The notes: generated from the letters alone by a model not told the origin. DNA of 10,874 nucleotides from Thermococci archaeon (GCA_003663695.1 QMUB01000014.1:1-10874); one strand, 5' to 3'; shown: positions 1 through 6,752, numbered from the stretch's first letter. Numbers and translations are program-made.

Positions 1-140
1 ATTGTGGTTTTTCCGCTTCCGGGGGGGCCGCTTATCAGATAGACTCTCCCTGGGATAAAGCCTCCTCCAATGAGATCATCTAAACCCGGAATGCCGGTAG
101 AAACACGATCTAATGTCTTAAGTATCTCACCCACATACAT
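1..140 (-). CDS. KaiC/RadA-superfamily ATPase, N-terminal part (runs off left edge)
   Basis: The first 46 codons of a RecA-fold ATPase are visible, starting at ATG 140-138. The protein shows the KaiC-type opening TGIPGLDDLIGGG (residues 15-27) followed by a Walker A loop GPPGSGKTT (38-46), then leaves the window. The Shine-Dalgarno is a G5 run at 148-152, about 7 bases upstream of the ATG, and a TATA-like CATATAAAC lies at about 190-198, giving a leader of roughly 28 bases. The gene therefore seems to have its own promoter although it lies downstream of the mannose synthase on the same strand. Family knowledge: archaeal KaiC-like ATPases are common and mostly of unknown role, and several are signalling or repair related. 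A RadA paralog (RadB-like) is a less likely alternative. The family call is firm; the specific function is not known. Confidence 0.85.
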   Translation of the reverse strand, partial: MYVGEILKTLDRVSTGIPGLDDLIGGGFIPGRVYLISGPPGSGKTT

Positions 141-189
141 GAGTATACCCCCAAGGTTTAATTCCTAATTGATATGTTAAATCTCTAAA

Positions 190-198
190 GTTTATATG
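190..198 (-). promoter_or_regulatory. TATA box of the KaiC-like gene
   Basis: CATATAAAC read on the minus strand, about 50 bases upstream of the ATG at 140. It sits just outside the stop codon of the mannose synthase gene (208-210), in the only AT-rich non-coding gap between the two genes. Seen by eye only; the start of transcription is inferred. Confidence 0.45.
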
Positions 199-207
199 GG
201 TTTTGAA

Positions 208-1266
208 TTAACTCCATGTGATATGTCTGTTAACAAGAAATCTCACCACGAAGGAGGCTCCTATCCCCACGAGATTGGCGAAAAGGTAATACGCTCCCAG
301 ATGCAGGAGAATTCCATATATCAGCCACTGTACGAGAGCCCCTGTTAGTGCCGCTAGGTGAAAGCTCAAAATCCTCCCGAGGAAGGGCTTTCTCTTCAGA
401 TCCTTGAACGTCCACAGATCATTCCATGTGAAATTGTTCAAAATAGCAAGCTCCGTGGCAGGAAGGTTTGCCAAAAATTTATGCATTCCAAAGAAATTCA
501 CAAAAAACCAGAGGAAAAACTCATTTACTACAATTCCCGTTGTCCCAACGATGGAGAACTTAACCAGCCTGTCAATCTCACCTTCCCAGAGCATCAGCCG
601 CCATAGGTGCCTCAAATAGTTAAAAATCTGTTTCTGTCCCAGCTTGCTCTCTCCGGCATTCCTCAAGCCGAATGTGAAAGGAACTTCCGCAACATTGGCA
701 TATTTCCCCTTTATCAGAATTTCCAGAAGTATCTTAAAACCCACGGGATTCAGCTCCACATCCTCCACAACTTCTCTTTTGAGGGCAAAAAAGCCGCTCA
801 CGGGATCTTTAACATTTCTTATCTTCGGAAGGGCAACCCGTCCGATCATTATGGCTCCTTTGGATATTATCCTCCTGTACCAGTACCAGTTCTCCACTCT
901 TCCCCCTTTTACATAGCGGGAAGCCACCGCAACATCCGCTCCCTTCTCTATGGCTTCCACGAGATTTGGTATAACTTCGGGGGGATGCTGCAGATCAGCA
1001 TCCATGACCACAAAAATGTCCCCCCCTGCAATCTCAAATCCCCTGATGACCGCGGAAGATAATCCCCTCTCCTTCGTTCTCCTCAAAACACGAACCGGAT
1101 ATTGTCGAGAGAGCTCTTGGGCTTTCTCCCAAGTCCCGTCCGGGGAATCGTCATCAACAACGATTATCTCGAAATCTCTACCTCTCAAAGAGGAGCTTAT
1201 CCTCTCAAAGAGCTCCTTGAGGTTATCACGCTCATTATAAGTTGGAACTATGATTGATATCTTCAT
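208..1266 (-). CDS. Dolichol-phosphate mannose synthase (GT2) fused to GtrA-like membrane domain
   Basis: 352 residues, the same length as I recall for the structurally studied Pyrococcus furiosus enzyme. It transfers mannose from GDP-mannose to dolichol phosphate at the membrane, giving the lipid-linked donor for protein N-glycosylation and other mannosylation. The N-terminal half is a GT-A fold: SIIVPTYNE (4-12), VVDDDSPDGT (36-45), the metal-binding MDADLQ with D89, D91 and Q93, then DPVSGFFALKR (about 154-164). Two amphipathic or interface helices follow. The C-terminal part (about 233-352) is GtrA-like with four predicted membrane segments, including a FSIVGTTGIVVNEFFLW helix and the closing RFLVNRHITWS. 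The start is supported by a GGGAGG Shine-Dalgarno at about 1271-1276. It stands alone between the KaiC-like gene and the tRNA cluster. The family call is very secure. Confidence 0.95.
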   Translation of the reverse strand: MKISIIVPTYNERDNLKELFERISSSLRGRDFEIIVVDDDSPDGTWEKAQELSRQYPVRVLRRTKERGLSSAVIRGFEIAGGDIFVVMDADLQHPPEVIPNLVEAIEKGADVAVASRYVKGGRVENWYWYRRIISKGAIMIGRVALPKIRNVKDPVSGFFALKREVVEDVELNPVGFKILLEILIKGKYANVAEVPFTFGLRNAGESKLGQKQIFNYLRHLWRLMLWEGEIDRLVKFSIVGTTGIVVNEFFLWFFVNFFGMHKFLANLPATELAILNNFTWNDLWTFKDLKRKPFLGRILSFHLAALTGALVQWLIYGILLHLGAYYLFANLVGIGASFVVRFLVNRHITWS

Positions 1267-1321
1267 GCTCTCCCTCCCAGAGAAGTGGAGCGGATAAATT
1301 AATAACCTTTTCCTTCCGCAA

Positions 1322-1331
1322 CCTTTATAAC
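1322..1331 (+). promoter_or_regulatory. TATA box of tRNA-Pro, possibly shared with the mannose synthase
   Basis: CCTTTATAAC lies about 37 bases upstream of the tRNA-Pro 5' end, preceded by a BRE-like CGCAA. Read on the minus strand the same bases give GTTATAAAGG, about 60 bases upstream of the mannose synthase ATG, so one near-symmetric element could serve both directions. A second minus-strand candidate, TTAATTTATC, lies at about 1292-1303. Confidence 0.5.
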
Positions 1332-1363
1332 ACCCTTATTTGCTCATAATTCCTGTGGGACAT

Positions 1364-1441
1364 GGGGCCGTGGGGTAGCTTGGTCCATCCTTTGGGCTTC
1401 GGGAGCCTGAGACCCGGGTTCGAATCCCGGCGGCCCCACCA
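1364..1441 (+). tRNA. tRNA-Pro (anticodon CGG), CCA encoded
   Basis: The acceptor stem pairs GGGGCCG (1364-1370) with CGGCCCC (1431-1437), with discriminator A1438 and an encoded CCA (1439-1441). The D stem is GGGT/ATCC (1373-1376, 1387-1390). The anticodon stem TGGGC/GCCTG (1393-1397, 1405-1409) closes a 7-base loop TTCGGGA with anticodon CGG at 1400-1402 and G37, as expected for proline. The T arm pairs CCGGG (1414-1418) with CCCGG (1426-1430) around TTCGAAT. The first anticodon-stem pair is a T-G wobble and two bases (1391-1392) separate the D and anticodon stems. No intron is present. Confidence 0.95.
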
Positions 1442-1477
1442 TCATATCTTCTCAATGAAGAAAAGATTGGTGGAGAA

Positions 1478-1487
1478 AAATTTATAA
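1478..1487 (+). promoter_or_regulatory. TATA box of tRNA-Tyr
   Basis: ATTTATAAAC preceded by an A-rich BRE-like stretch, centred about 44 bases upstream of the tRNA-Tyr 5' end. Transcription would start near 1509, leaving a leader of about 17 bases to be removed by RNase P. Confidence 0.6.
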
Positions 1488-1526
1488 ACCCCTCATTAAT
1501 CATTAGTTATCGGGCGGGCTTCAGGT

Positions 1527-1604
1527 CCCGCGGTAGCCTAGCCTGGGAGTGGCGGCGGACTGTAGATCCGCAGGTCCCCGGTTCAAATCCGGGCCGCGGG
1601 ACCA
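1527..1604 (+). tRNA. tRNA-Tyr (anticodon GTA), CCA encoded
   Basis: The acceptor stem pairs CCCGCGG (1527-1533) with CCGCGGG (1594-1600), with A1601 and an encoded CCA (1602-1604). The C1-G72 first pair is the tyrosine identity pair of archaea. The anticodon stem GCGGA/TCCGC encloses the loop CTGTAGA, so the anticodon is GTA. The T loop is TTCAAAT. Archaeal and eukaryotic tRNA-Tyr genes often contain an intron after position 37; this one does not. A short T run (CTTTT, 1613-1617) downstream could end the transcript. Confidence 0.96.
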
Positions 1605-1650
1605 CCAAAAACTCTTTTAAGGTTTAAATGAACACCCTTTCAAATGGAAA

Positions 1651-1660
1651 AGTATTTAAA
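1651..1660 (+). promoter_or_regulatory. Promoter (BRE/TATA) of the CBS-antiporter operon
   Basis: AGTATTTAAA preceded by the purine-rich BRE-like GGAAA (1646-1650). Transcription is predicted near 1681-1685. It lies downstream of an in-frame ATG at 1628, so that ATG cannot be the translation start. Confidence 0.6.
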
Positions 1661-1705
1661 CATCTTCTTTGCATAATTAAATTGGGGATATATGTGGAAA
1701 GGGGC

Positions 1706-2254
1706 ATGCCAAGACTTAAGAAAGCCAGCAGTGCAAAAGAAAAGAAAATGCAGATCATAATCGGAAAAAGGAGACATTTACAGCTGGAGAGAAGAAAGGA
1801 AGTGAGCTACAATATAAGATACATAGGCAAAGTCCCGGTTAGGATTGTCATGGACACGGAATTTCTAAAAGTTCAGCCCCAAGATAGTTTGGTGGATTTG
1901 ATTGATAAGCTTAGAGGAGAAGAAACCTCTGCCGTTGTCCTCGATGAGGAAGGGAAACTTCTAGGTTTTGTTACGATGAAGGATCTGCTCAAGTTTTTTG
2001 CTCCCTTTCAGAAACATACCGTTATTGGAGTGGGGCTACTGAAGAGATATTCCCTCACAAGGGCTTCCCGTGTGGAGGACATAATGATAACCAAACCCAT
2101 AACCATAGGAATTGAGGATACCCTCGACCAGGCAATAAAGATAATGATGGAAACCGGAAAGCATCATCTTCCGATAATAGACAGAGAGAAGAAAGTTCAT
2201 GGAGTTTTGGAAGTTAAGGACATAATCCGGCTAATCAGGATTGTAAGCGTTTAA
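1706..2254 (+). CDS. Paired CBS-domain protein (putative adenylate-binding regulator)
   Basis: 182 residues from ATG 1706. A basic N-terminal tail (about residues 1-35, many Lys and Arg) is followed by two CBS repeats forming one Bateman module: CBS1 about 47-98 (RIVMDTEFLKVQPQDSLVDL to GFVTMKDLL) and CBS2 about 122-178 (RVEDIMITKPITIGIEDTL to GVLEVKDIIRLI). Such modules usually sense AMP, ADP, ATP or SAM and act as regulators; no catalytic domain is attached. The ATG at 1628 is rejected because the TATA box lies at 1651-1660. An in-frame GTG at 1694, with GGGGAT at 1684-1689, is an equally possible start and adds VERG. The stop is 13 bases before the antiporter start, so the two genes are probably cotranscribed and the CBS pair may control the transporter. 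That link is inference. Confidence 0.85.
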   Translation: MPRLKKASSAKEKKMQIIIGKRRHLQLERRKEVSYNIRYIGKVPVRIVMDTEFLKVQPQDSLVDLIDKLRGEETSAVVLDEEGKLLGFVTMKDLLKFFAPFQKHTVIGVGLLKRYSLTRASRVEDIMITKPITIGIEDTLDQAIKIMMETGKHHLPIIDREKKVHGVLEVKDIIRLIRIVSV

Positions 2255-2267
2255 TACGGCGGTAATA

Positions 2268-3398
2268 ATGGAAGACTTACTCCTCATAGCCCTAATGCTA
2301 GCCATAGCAAAAACGGCTGGTTACCTCTTTGAGAGGGCAAAACAGCCGACCGTTTTAGGACAGATTCTGGCTGGCATTCTGATAGGTTTATACTTCAAGA
2401 GCGATGAGGTTATACACGCTTTCTCTAATATGGGAGTTCTCCTCCTTCTTTTTCTGGCCGGACTTGAAAGCGATATAAACGAGTTTAAGCGGGTTGGAAA
2501 GCCCAGCATGCTGATAGCAACGATAGGAGTCATCGTATCTTTCATAATGGGTTTTTTAATAGCCCTGCCCTTTTTCTCCATCAGGAACGCCCTTCTTATG
2601 GGTGCGATTATGACACCCACGAGTGTTAGCATCACCGTGAGGGTATTAATGGAACTCAGAAAGCTTAGGGCAAGGGAAGGAGTTGCCATCCTGGCAGCCG
2701 CCGTCATAGACGATGTCCTTGGTATCCTAGTCCTAACGATAGTGATCTCAATTCTGAAGGAAGGAAATGTGAACCTCTTGAGCATCCTGGAGATTATAGT
2801 GGAAGTTGTAGGCTTCCTATTTCTCCTCTTAAAGTTTGGCGTTCCATTAATGGATAAAATCTTCCATCAGGTGAGCAGAATAAAACTTCCCGAGAGCACT
2901 CCAGCATTTGCCCTTGTCATAGCGATAAGCTTTGCAATTCTCGCCGAAAGGATGAACATAGCCTCCATTTTAGGTGCCTACATGACTGGGCTCGTTATAG
3001 GGCAAACCTATTATGGGAAGCAGGTTATGGATAAGCTCTCCACGCTTGGTTACACACTATTCATCCCCATATTCTTTGTAGAGGTTGGCATGAGCATAGA
3101 CATAAGCTACGTTTACCATGCCGGGCTCTTTGCCGTACTCTATACGATGACGGCTATAGCGAGCAAGATACTGGGATGCGGTCTTGGGGCATATCTGGGA
3201 GGCTTCAATCTTCAGGAATCAATTAAGGTCGGTGTGGGAATGATTCCAAGGATGGGTGTTGAGCTGGCAATGCTGGCAATAGCAATAAAGAGCGGAGTTG
3301 CAAATGATGATATTCTCACCATAGCTGTTTTCATGGTATTTGTGACGACAATAATAACACCCCCATTGCTCAAGTGGGTGTATACCAAGCTGGAATAA
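2268..3398 (+). CDS. CPA2-family Na+(K+)/H+ antiporter (NapA/Kef-type)
   Basis: 376 residues, almost wholly hydrophobic, with about 11-12 predicted membrane helices and no C-terminal TrkA-N/RCK domain. Family markers in order: the first helices (1-40), FLAGLESDINEFK (62-74), TPTSVSITVRVLMEL (116-130), the paired acids VIDDVLGI with D148-D149 that mark the ion-binding site of CPA2 carriers, an unwound-helix region around IFFVEVGMSIDIS (268-280) and GMIPRMGVELAM (324-335). Members exchange a monovalent cation for protons at the cytoplasmic membrane and help keep pH and salt balance. The start has GGCGGT at about 2257-2262. It follows the CBS-domain gene by 13 bases and likely shares its transcript. 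Whether the exchange is Na+ or K+ and electrogenic cannot be read from sequence alone. Confidence 0.9.
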   Translation: MEDLLLIALMLAIAKTAGYLFERAKQPTVLGQILAGILIGLYFKSDEVIHAFSNMGVLLLLFLAGLESDINEFKRVGKPSMLIATIGVIVSFIMGFLIALPFFSIRNALLMGAIMTPTSVSITVRVLMELRKLRAREGVAILAAAVIDDVLGILVLTIVISILKEGNVNLLSILEIIVEVVGFLFLLLKFGVPLMDKIFHQVSRIKLPESTPAFALVIAISFAILAERMNIASILGAYMTGLVIGQTYYGKQVMDKLSTLGYTLFIPIFFVEVGMSIDISYVYHAGLFAVLYTMTAIASKILGCGLGAYLGGFNLQESIKVGVGMIPRMGVELAMLAIAIKSGVANDDILTIAVFMVFVTTIITPPLLKWVYTKLE

Positions 3399-3427
3399 TC
3401 AAAGGAGATTTTAAAAAATAAAAAATG

Positions 3428-3458
3428 TCAATATAGAAACAAAATTTTGTCATATTGA
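3428..3458. repeat. Nested inverted repeat in AT-rich gap after the antiporter
   Basis: A perfect 12-base palindrome ACAAAATTTTGT (3439-3450) is nested inside a second inverted pair, TCAATAT (3428-3434) and ATATTGA (3452-3458). The spacers are 4 and 1 bases, so the whole is not symmetric. It lies between the antiporter stop and the asparagine synthetase promoter. It could be an operator or a weak transcription end, or a chance product of AT-rich sequence. Confidence 0.4.
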
Positions 3459-3510
3459 TTAAATAGTCCTCTAAAAAAAGAAAATTCTATCAAAAATACA
3501 AGAAATTTCG

Positions 3511-3518
3511 CATAAAAG
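3511..3518 (+). promoter_or_regulatory. Probable TATA box of asparagine synthetase
   Basis: CATAAAAG preceded by AAATTTCG, about 46 bases before the ATG at 3557. It would start transcription near 3538, giving a short leader that carries the GGTGAT Shine-Dalgarno (3548-3553). Other AT-rich hexamers nearby make this call tentative. Confidence 0.4.
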
Positions 3519-3556
3519 ACATAAACCTTGAGATATACTTATGCTCAGGTGATAGC

Positions 3557-4459
3557 ATGAACGCGGTTCAGTTGATTAGTAGGGATATAGAACCCATAAT
3601 GAGGGTGCAGACAAAGGTCGTCGAATATATGACTGGATTCTTCGTTAAAAAGGGGTTTAGATGGCTCTTACCGATCATGCTAAGCTCCATAACGGATCCG
3701 CTATGGCCGGACCCAGCAGCGGCAAAAATGAAAGCTCCTGAGATTGAGGCATATGGGAGTAGATTAAAGCTCATGCATAGCATGATACTCCACAAACAAT
3801 TCGCAATCGGGATGGGCTTGGAAAAGATATTCATCCTTTCTCCAAACATACGGCTCGAGGACAGGGATAGGGATGATGGAAGGCACTCCTATGAGTTCAC
3901 CCAGCTGGATTTTGAAATTGCTCATGCCAGCATGGACGATGTGATGAGCCTTATAGAGGAACTTATAACAGGTTTGTTTGACTATGTAAGAACCCTACCG
4001 GAAATGAGGGAAATAGAGAGGGAGATTCCAGAAGTTAAATCCCCCTTCAAGCGCTTCACAATGAAGGAGATAGAGGAAGTTTATGGAGACGATGAAAAAG
4101 CAAGCAAAGCTATGAGAGAACCTTTCTGGATCGTCGATATTTCAAGGGAGTTTTACGACAGGGAAGATCAGGGACATTTCAGAAACTACGACCTTATAAT
4201 GCCCGAAGGCTTTGGAGAGATTTCAAGCGGTGGCGAGAGGGAGTGGCAGTATGAGAGGATAGTGAAGAAGCTTAAAGACAGCGGATTAAGTCTCGAAGCT
4301 TTCAAACCTTACCTAGAGGTGGCAAAAGCAGGAAAATTAAAACCCTCTGCAGGTGCGGGCATCGGAGTTGAGAGGCTCGTTCGTTACATTGTTGGAGCGA
4401 AACATATAGCGGAGGTGCAGCCCTTCCCGAGGATCCCGGGAATTCCAGCGGTTATTTAG
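3557..4459 (+). CDS. Archaeal asparagine synthetase (AspRS-related, AsnA-like)
   Basis: 300 residues. It makes asparagine from aspartate, ammonia and ATP (giving AMP and PPi) in the cytoplasm. It is a class II aminoacyl-tRNA synthetase catalytic core without the N-terminal anticodon-binding domain of AspRS/AsnRS, like the studied Pyrococcus abyssi enzyme, which is of similar length. Visible parts: ITDPLWPDP (45-53), the tRNA-synthetase-like motif 2 (IRLEDRDRDD at 98-107, then YEFTQLDFE at 112-120), FWIVDISREFYDRE (190-203), SSGGEREWQYE (223-233), motif 3 GAGIGVERLVR (266-276) and the end EVQPFPRIPGIPAVI. The start has GGTGAT at 3548-3553, 3 bases before ATG. It is a single gene facing the convergent PIN-domain gene. 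The match runs the full length and the call is secure. Confidence 0.95.
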   Translation: MNAVQLISRDIEPIMRVQTKVVEYMTGFFVKKGFRWLLPIMLSSITDPLWPDPAAAKMKAPEIEAYGSRLKLMHSMILHKQFAIGMGLEKIFILSPNIRLEDRDRDDGRHSYEFTQLDFEIAHASMDDVMSLIEELITGLFDYVRTLPEMREIEREIPEVKSPFKRFTMKEIEEVYGDDEKASKAMREPFWIVDISREFYDREDQGHFRNYDLIMPEGFGEISSGGEREWQYERIVKKLKDSGLSLEAFKPYLEVAKAGKLKPSAGAGIGVERLVRYIVGAKHIAEVQPFPRIPGIPAVI

Positions 4460-4460
4460 T

Positions 4461-4497
4461 CCTGTTTTAGTTTTTAGTTCCTAATTTTTAGTCTTTG
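4461..4497 (+). terminator. T-rich transcription end after asparagine synthetase
   Basis: Just past the stop codon come GTTTTAGTTTTTAGTTCC and then TAATTTTTAG, several T4-T5 runs on the + strand, the usual archaeal intrinsic end signal. There is no matching T run on the minus strand, so transcripts from the convergent PIN gene may run antisense into the 3' end of this gene. Confidence 0.6.
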
Positions 4498-4502
4498 GAT
4501 CC

Positions 4503-4907
4503 TTAATCTATCATTCCCTCAAGCACCAAAATCTTCCTCTGCCGCAGGTATATGACGGGGATCCCCTTCTCTCTAAGTTTTTTCCTAAGCCCCTTATCAT
4601 TTGTGCACACTATTACGTCAGGCATTTTCAGGGCGAACTCCAAAATCAGCTCATCCGTTGGCTTTTCACCATATCTTCCGAGCTTTACCACATTAAACCT
4701 CTCGATTAAGGATTTGGCCATCTTTATCGCCAAAAGATCTTTGCCGCGGGATTTCCTTTCAATAACCTCAAGCTCCTGCCTCACAACATCGGGGATCCCT
4801 ATTTCAAATTTAACATCCAAAATGCGGTGGAGCTCTCCTATAACATCCACCCCGAACTGGCCCGGAACAAGGAGAAAATTTGTATCAAAGATCACCAACT
4901 TGGGCAT
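4503..4907 (-). CDS. PIN-domain protein (COG1412, VapC9/Fcf1-like)
   Basis: 134 residues, a single PIN domain. The metal-binding acids are recognisable: D8 in VIFDTNFLLVP, E45 in PDVVRQELEVIE, D85 in KPTDELILEFA and D104 in VIVCTNDKGLRKKL. PIN domains are Mg2+/Mn2+-dependent endoribonucleases or RNA-binding relatives. This subfamily is related to Fcf1/Utp23, which act in rRNA processing in eukaryotes, and resembles VapC toxins. No antitoxin-like gene is next to it. Instead it lies 24 bases after aIF2-gamma in a cluster that also contains S6e, which fits a translation or rRNA-processing role (inference). The start was set at ATG 4907 because GGTGAT at 4912-4917 is correctly spaced for it, whereas the upstream ATG at 4916 falls inside that Shine-Dalgarno. 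Confidence 0.85.
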   Translation of the reverse strand: MPKLVIFDTNFLLVPGQFGVDVIGELHRILDVKFEIGIPDVVRQELEVIERKSRGKDLLAIKMAKSLIERFNVVKLGRYGEKPTDELILEFALKMPDVIVCTNDKGLRKKLREKGIPVIYLRQRKILVLEGMID

Positions 4908-4931
4908 AAAAATCACCAGAAAATGAGAAAA

Positions 4932-6164
4932 TCACCCCTTAATAAGACCATATCCAATGAGGCGCCACCTCGAACCCACTTGCCTGCTTATTGCAACCCT
5001 GTCCCCTGGCTCTGCACATATCGGTATCTGAAGCTTTATCTCCACCTCATCCTTTCCAAGGTTGGTGACGAGACCAACAGTCCTTGCGGTTCCCACGTTC
5101 AAAAGAAGCATCTCCCTTCTTTTTATGGGCTCGACTTTGAGCTCCTCCTCGGTTCCAACAACTCTGTCCAAGAGGTGAACCTCCAAGCGAAGTTCGTTCC
5201 AAACAGGGGGCAGCTTACCGGGCTTTCCTACGACATTGCCAGCCATCAAATCTCCCTTGGTCAAATAGGGATCGAGCTTGGTTCCAACCCCAACGAGACC
5301 TCCGGGAAAGGCTTCATCAACGAACTTACCCCCAGCCTGCAGGGATACTATTTCCGTTGTTATCGGCTCATATCTAATTCTCCCATGCTCTTCATAGGGA
5401 ATTCCCGGTCTTATTTCTATTTCATCCCCCACCTTGAGTTTTCCTTGAATAATAGATCCCCCGAGCACGCCACCTATGAGCCTCTCCGGTGTTGTTCCCG
5501 GCTTATTAACATCAAAACTCCTCAAAACGAGCATTCTGGGAGATTTCCTTGGATCCCTCTTGCGGGTTGGGATAACCTCCTCAATGGCTTTCATCAAAAC
5601 ATCAACGTTTGCACCGTGAAGTGCCGATATGGGAATTATCGGTGCATTTTCAGCCACCGTCCCTTTAACGAACTCCTTAATCTCCCTGTAGTTTTCAAGG
5701 GCTCTCTCCTTATCAACGAGCTCGATTTTGTTTTGAGCTATTATTATGTTCCTGTTGCCCACTATTTGAAGTGCCATCAAGTGCTCCCTCGTCTGGGGCT
5801 TTGGACATGGCTCATTTGCTGCTATGACCAGAATGGCTCCATCCATCAAGGAGGCACCTGCGAGCATCGTGGTCATCAAAGCCTCGTGACCAGGAGCATC
5901 TATGAAAGAAACCCTCCTCTCAAATTCGGTTTCAGCACCGCAGTAAGGGCATTTTGGGGAAGTCGAATATTTTCCACAGCTCGGACATTTCCTAATCTCC
6001 GCATCTGCAAAGCCTATCTTAATCGTGATACCCCTTCTAAGCTCCTCACTGTGGGTATCAGCCCAGATCCCGGTCAAAGCCTTGGTGAGTGTCGTTTTAC
6101 CGTGATCAACATGACCTACCATCCCAATATTAACCTCAGCCTGTTTAAACTTCTTTTTTGCCAT
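4932..6164 (-). CDS. eif2g: Translation initiation factor 2 subunit gamma (aIF2-gamma)
   Basis: 410 residues. This GTPase is the core of the aIF2 heterotrimer, which brings initiator Met-tRNA to the small ribosomal subunit. Visible parts: P-loop GHVDHGKT (17-24), the switch 1 region [18 protein letters not shown] (about 39-56), a zinc knuckle with C60, C63, C72 and C75, G3 DAPGHE (89-94), G4 NKIE (145-148) and [11 protein letters not shown] of the G5 region. Two beta-barrel domains follow, ending [13 protein letters not shown]. The start was placed at ATG 6164, which has the strong Shine-Dalgarno GAGGTGGTGG just upstream; an in-frame ATG at 6197 lacks one and adds eleven residues not expected in the family. 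The gene lies 109 bases after S6e and 24 bases before the PIN gene. A TTAATAAAC at about 6197-6205 could be an additional promoter. Confidence 0.97.
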   Translation of the reverse strand: MAKKKFKQAEVNIGMVGHVDHGKTTLTKALTGIWADTHSEELRRGITIKIGFADAEIRKCPSCGKYSTSPKCPYCGAETEFERRVSFIDAPGHEALMTTMLAGASLMDGAILVIAANEPCPKPQTREHLMALQIVGNRNIIIAQNKIELVDKERALENYREIKEFVKGTVAENAPIIPISALHGANVDVLMKAIEEVIPTRKRDPRKSPRMLVLRSFDVNKPGTTPERLIGGVLGGSIIQGKLKVGDEIEIRPGIPYEEHGRIRYEPITTEIVSLQAGGKFVDEAFPGGLVGVGTKLDPYLTKGDLMAGNVVGKPGKLPPVWNELRLEVHLLDRVVGTEEELKVEPIKRREMLLLNVGTARTVGLVTNLGKDEVEIKLQIPICAEPGDRVAISRQVGSRWRLIGYGLIKG

Positions 6165-6273
6165 CTCCACCACCTCTCTAACTATAGAACAGAACATGTG
6201 TTTATTAATGTTGCCTTATCAACCTAAAAACCCTCGAAAATAGAGCAAGCAGAAAGTAGATGGTGAGGAGATA

Positions 6274-6657
6274 TCACTCCTCATAAACTATTTTGGTGTT
6301 GATTTGCATGATTTCCGGGCTTATAGTGTTGCCCCTGACTGTTTTCTTCCTTCTCTCACCCTTATCCTTTGGCCTGAATCCCGGGCCCCTCGAAACTAGA
6401 ATCCTTATCTTCCTTGGGCCGTGCACATCAGGCCTCATGGGGAAGCCATCCTTATCAGTTCCGCCCGTGATTTTCAGCTTAACGTTCTCCGGTACCTCAA
6501 CGCCCAATACCTCATTGAGCTTGACACCCAAGAGGCTCGCATCAAATGTGTCCCCTATCTTCAATCCTATCAGAGCCTCGGCCTTCTTATCGCTAATCTC
6601 TATCTGCTTAGCCACTCCACTCTTAGGGTCTGAAATCACTACCTTAAATGTTACCAT
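6274..6657 (-). CDS. rps6e: Small-subunit ribosomal protein S6e
   Basis: 127 residues, the short archaeal form of eukaryotic RPS6 that lacks the phosphorylated C-terminal tail. It shows [14 protein letters not shown] at the start, [33 protein letters not shown] (about 68-88, the S6e signature) and the basic [20 protein letters not shown]. The start is ATG 6657, directly after the Shine-Dalgarno GAGGTGGGAGG; the in-frame ATG at 6681 lies upstream of that site. It heads the cluster S6e, aIF2-gamma, PIN on the minus strand. Its upstream region holds an imperfect inverted repeat (6676-6729), and the promoter is probably at about 6733-6741. The protein assembles into the 30S subunit. Confidence 0.97.
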   Translation of the reverse strand: MVTFKVVISDPKSGVAKQIEISDKKAEALIGLKIGDTFDASLLGVKLNEVLGVEVPENVKLKITGGTDKDGFPMRPDVHGPRKIRILVSRGPGFRPKDKGERRKKTVRGNTISPEIMQINTKIVYEE

Positions 6658-6675
6658 TTTCCTCCCACCTCTTTC

Positions 6676-6729
6676 CTTCATTAGCGGGATTCATTGGGCA
6701 AAGCCCTTTCCCAAGGGTGCTTAATGAAG
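6676..6729 (-). repeat. Inverted repeat upstream of S6e
   Basis: CTTCATTA (6676-6683) is the exact complement of TAATGAAG (6722-6729), and both arms extend inward by a GC pair with one bulged base, about 10 bp in all. Inside lies a smaller pair TTGGG/CCCAA (6694-6698, 6710-6714), partly overlapping GGGC-AAA-GCCC. If transcription starts upstream of 6730 this is a leader hairpin ending next to the S6e Shine-Dalgarno. If it starts near 6712 from the TATA at 6733-6741, only the inner hairpin is transcribed. Confidence 0.5.
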
Positions 6730-6732
6730 GGG

Positions 6733-6741
6733 ATTTAAAAA
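6733..6741 (-). promoter_or_regulatory. Probable TATA box of the S6e cluster
   Basis: TTTTTAAAT on the minus strand, preceded by a BRE-like GGAAAGG, about 80 bases before the S6e ATG. A second minus-strand TATA-like CTTAAAAC with GAAA before it lies at 6861-6872 and could drive a longer leader or a separate RNA. Confidence 0.5.
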
Positions 6742-6752
6742 CCTTTCCATCT

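Noticed and set aside
358..1240. Several + strand open frames opposite the mannose synthase
   Set aside because: The minus-strand frame has all GT2 and GtrA motifs over its whole length; the + frames are shadows without family features.
1628..1705. Upstream ATG extending the CBS protein by 26 residues
   Set aside because: A BRE/TATA element lies inside the extension, and the added sequence has no CBS-family character.
4503..4907. VapBC toxin-antitoxin pair
   Set aside because: No VapB-like antitoxin frame is adjacent; the neighbours are aIF2-gamma and asparagine synthetase.
4827..6227. Long open frame of 466 codons on the + strand
   Set aside because: It is fully antisense to aIF2-gamma, has no recognisable domain or Shine-Dalgarno, and its composition is what the reverse strand of a conserved GTPase gives.
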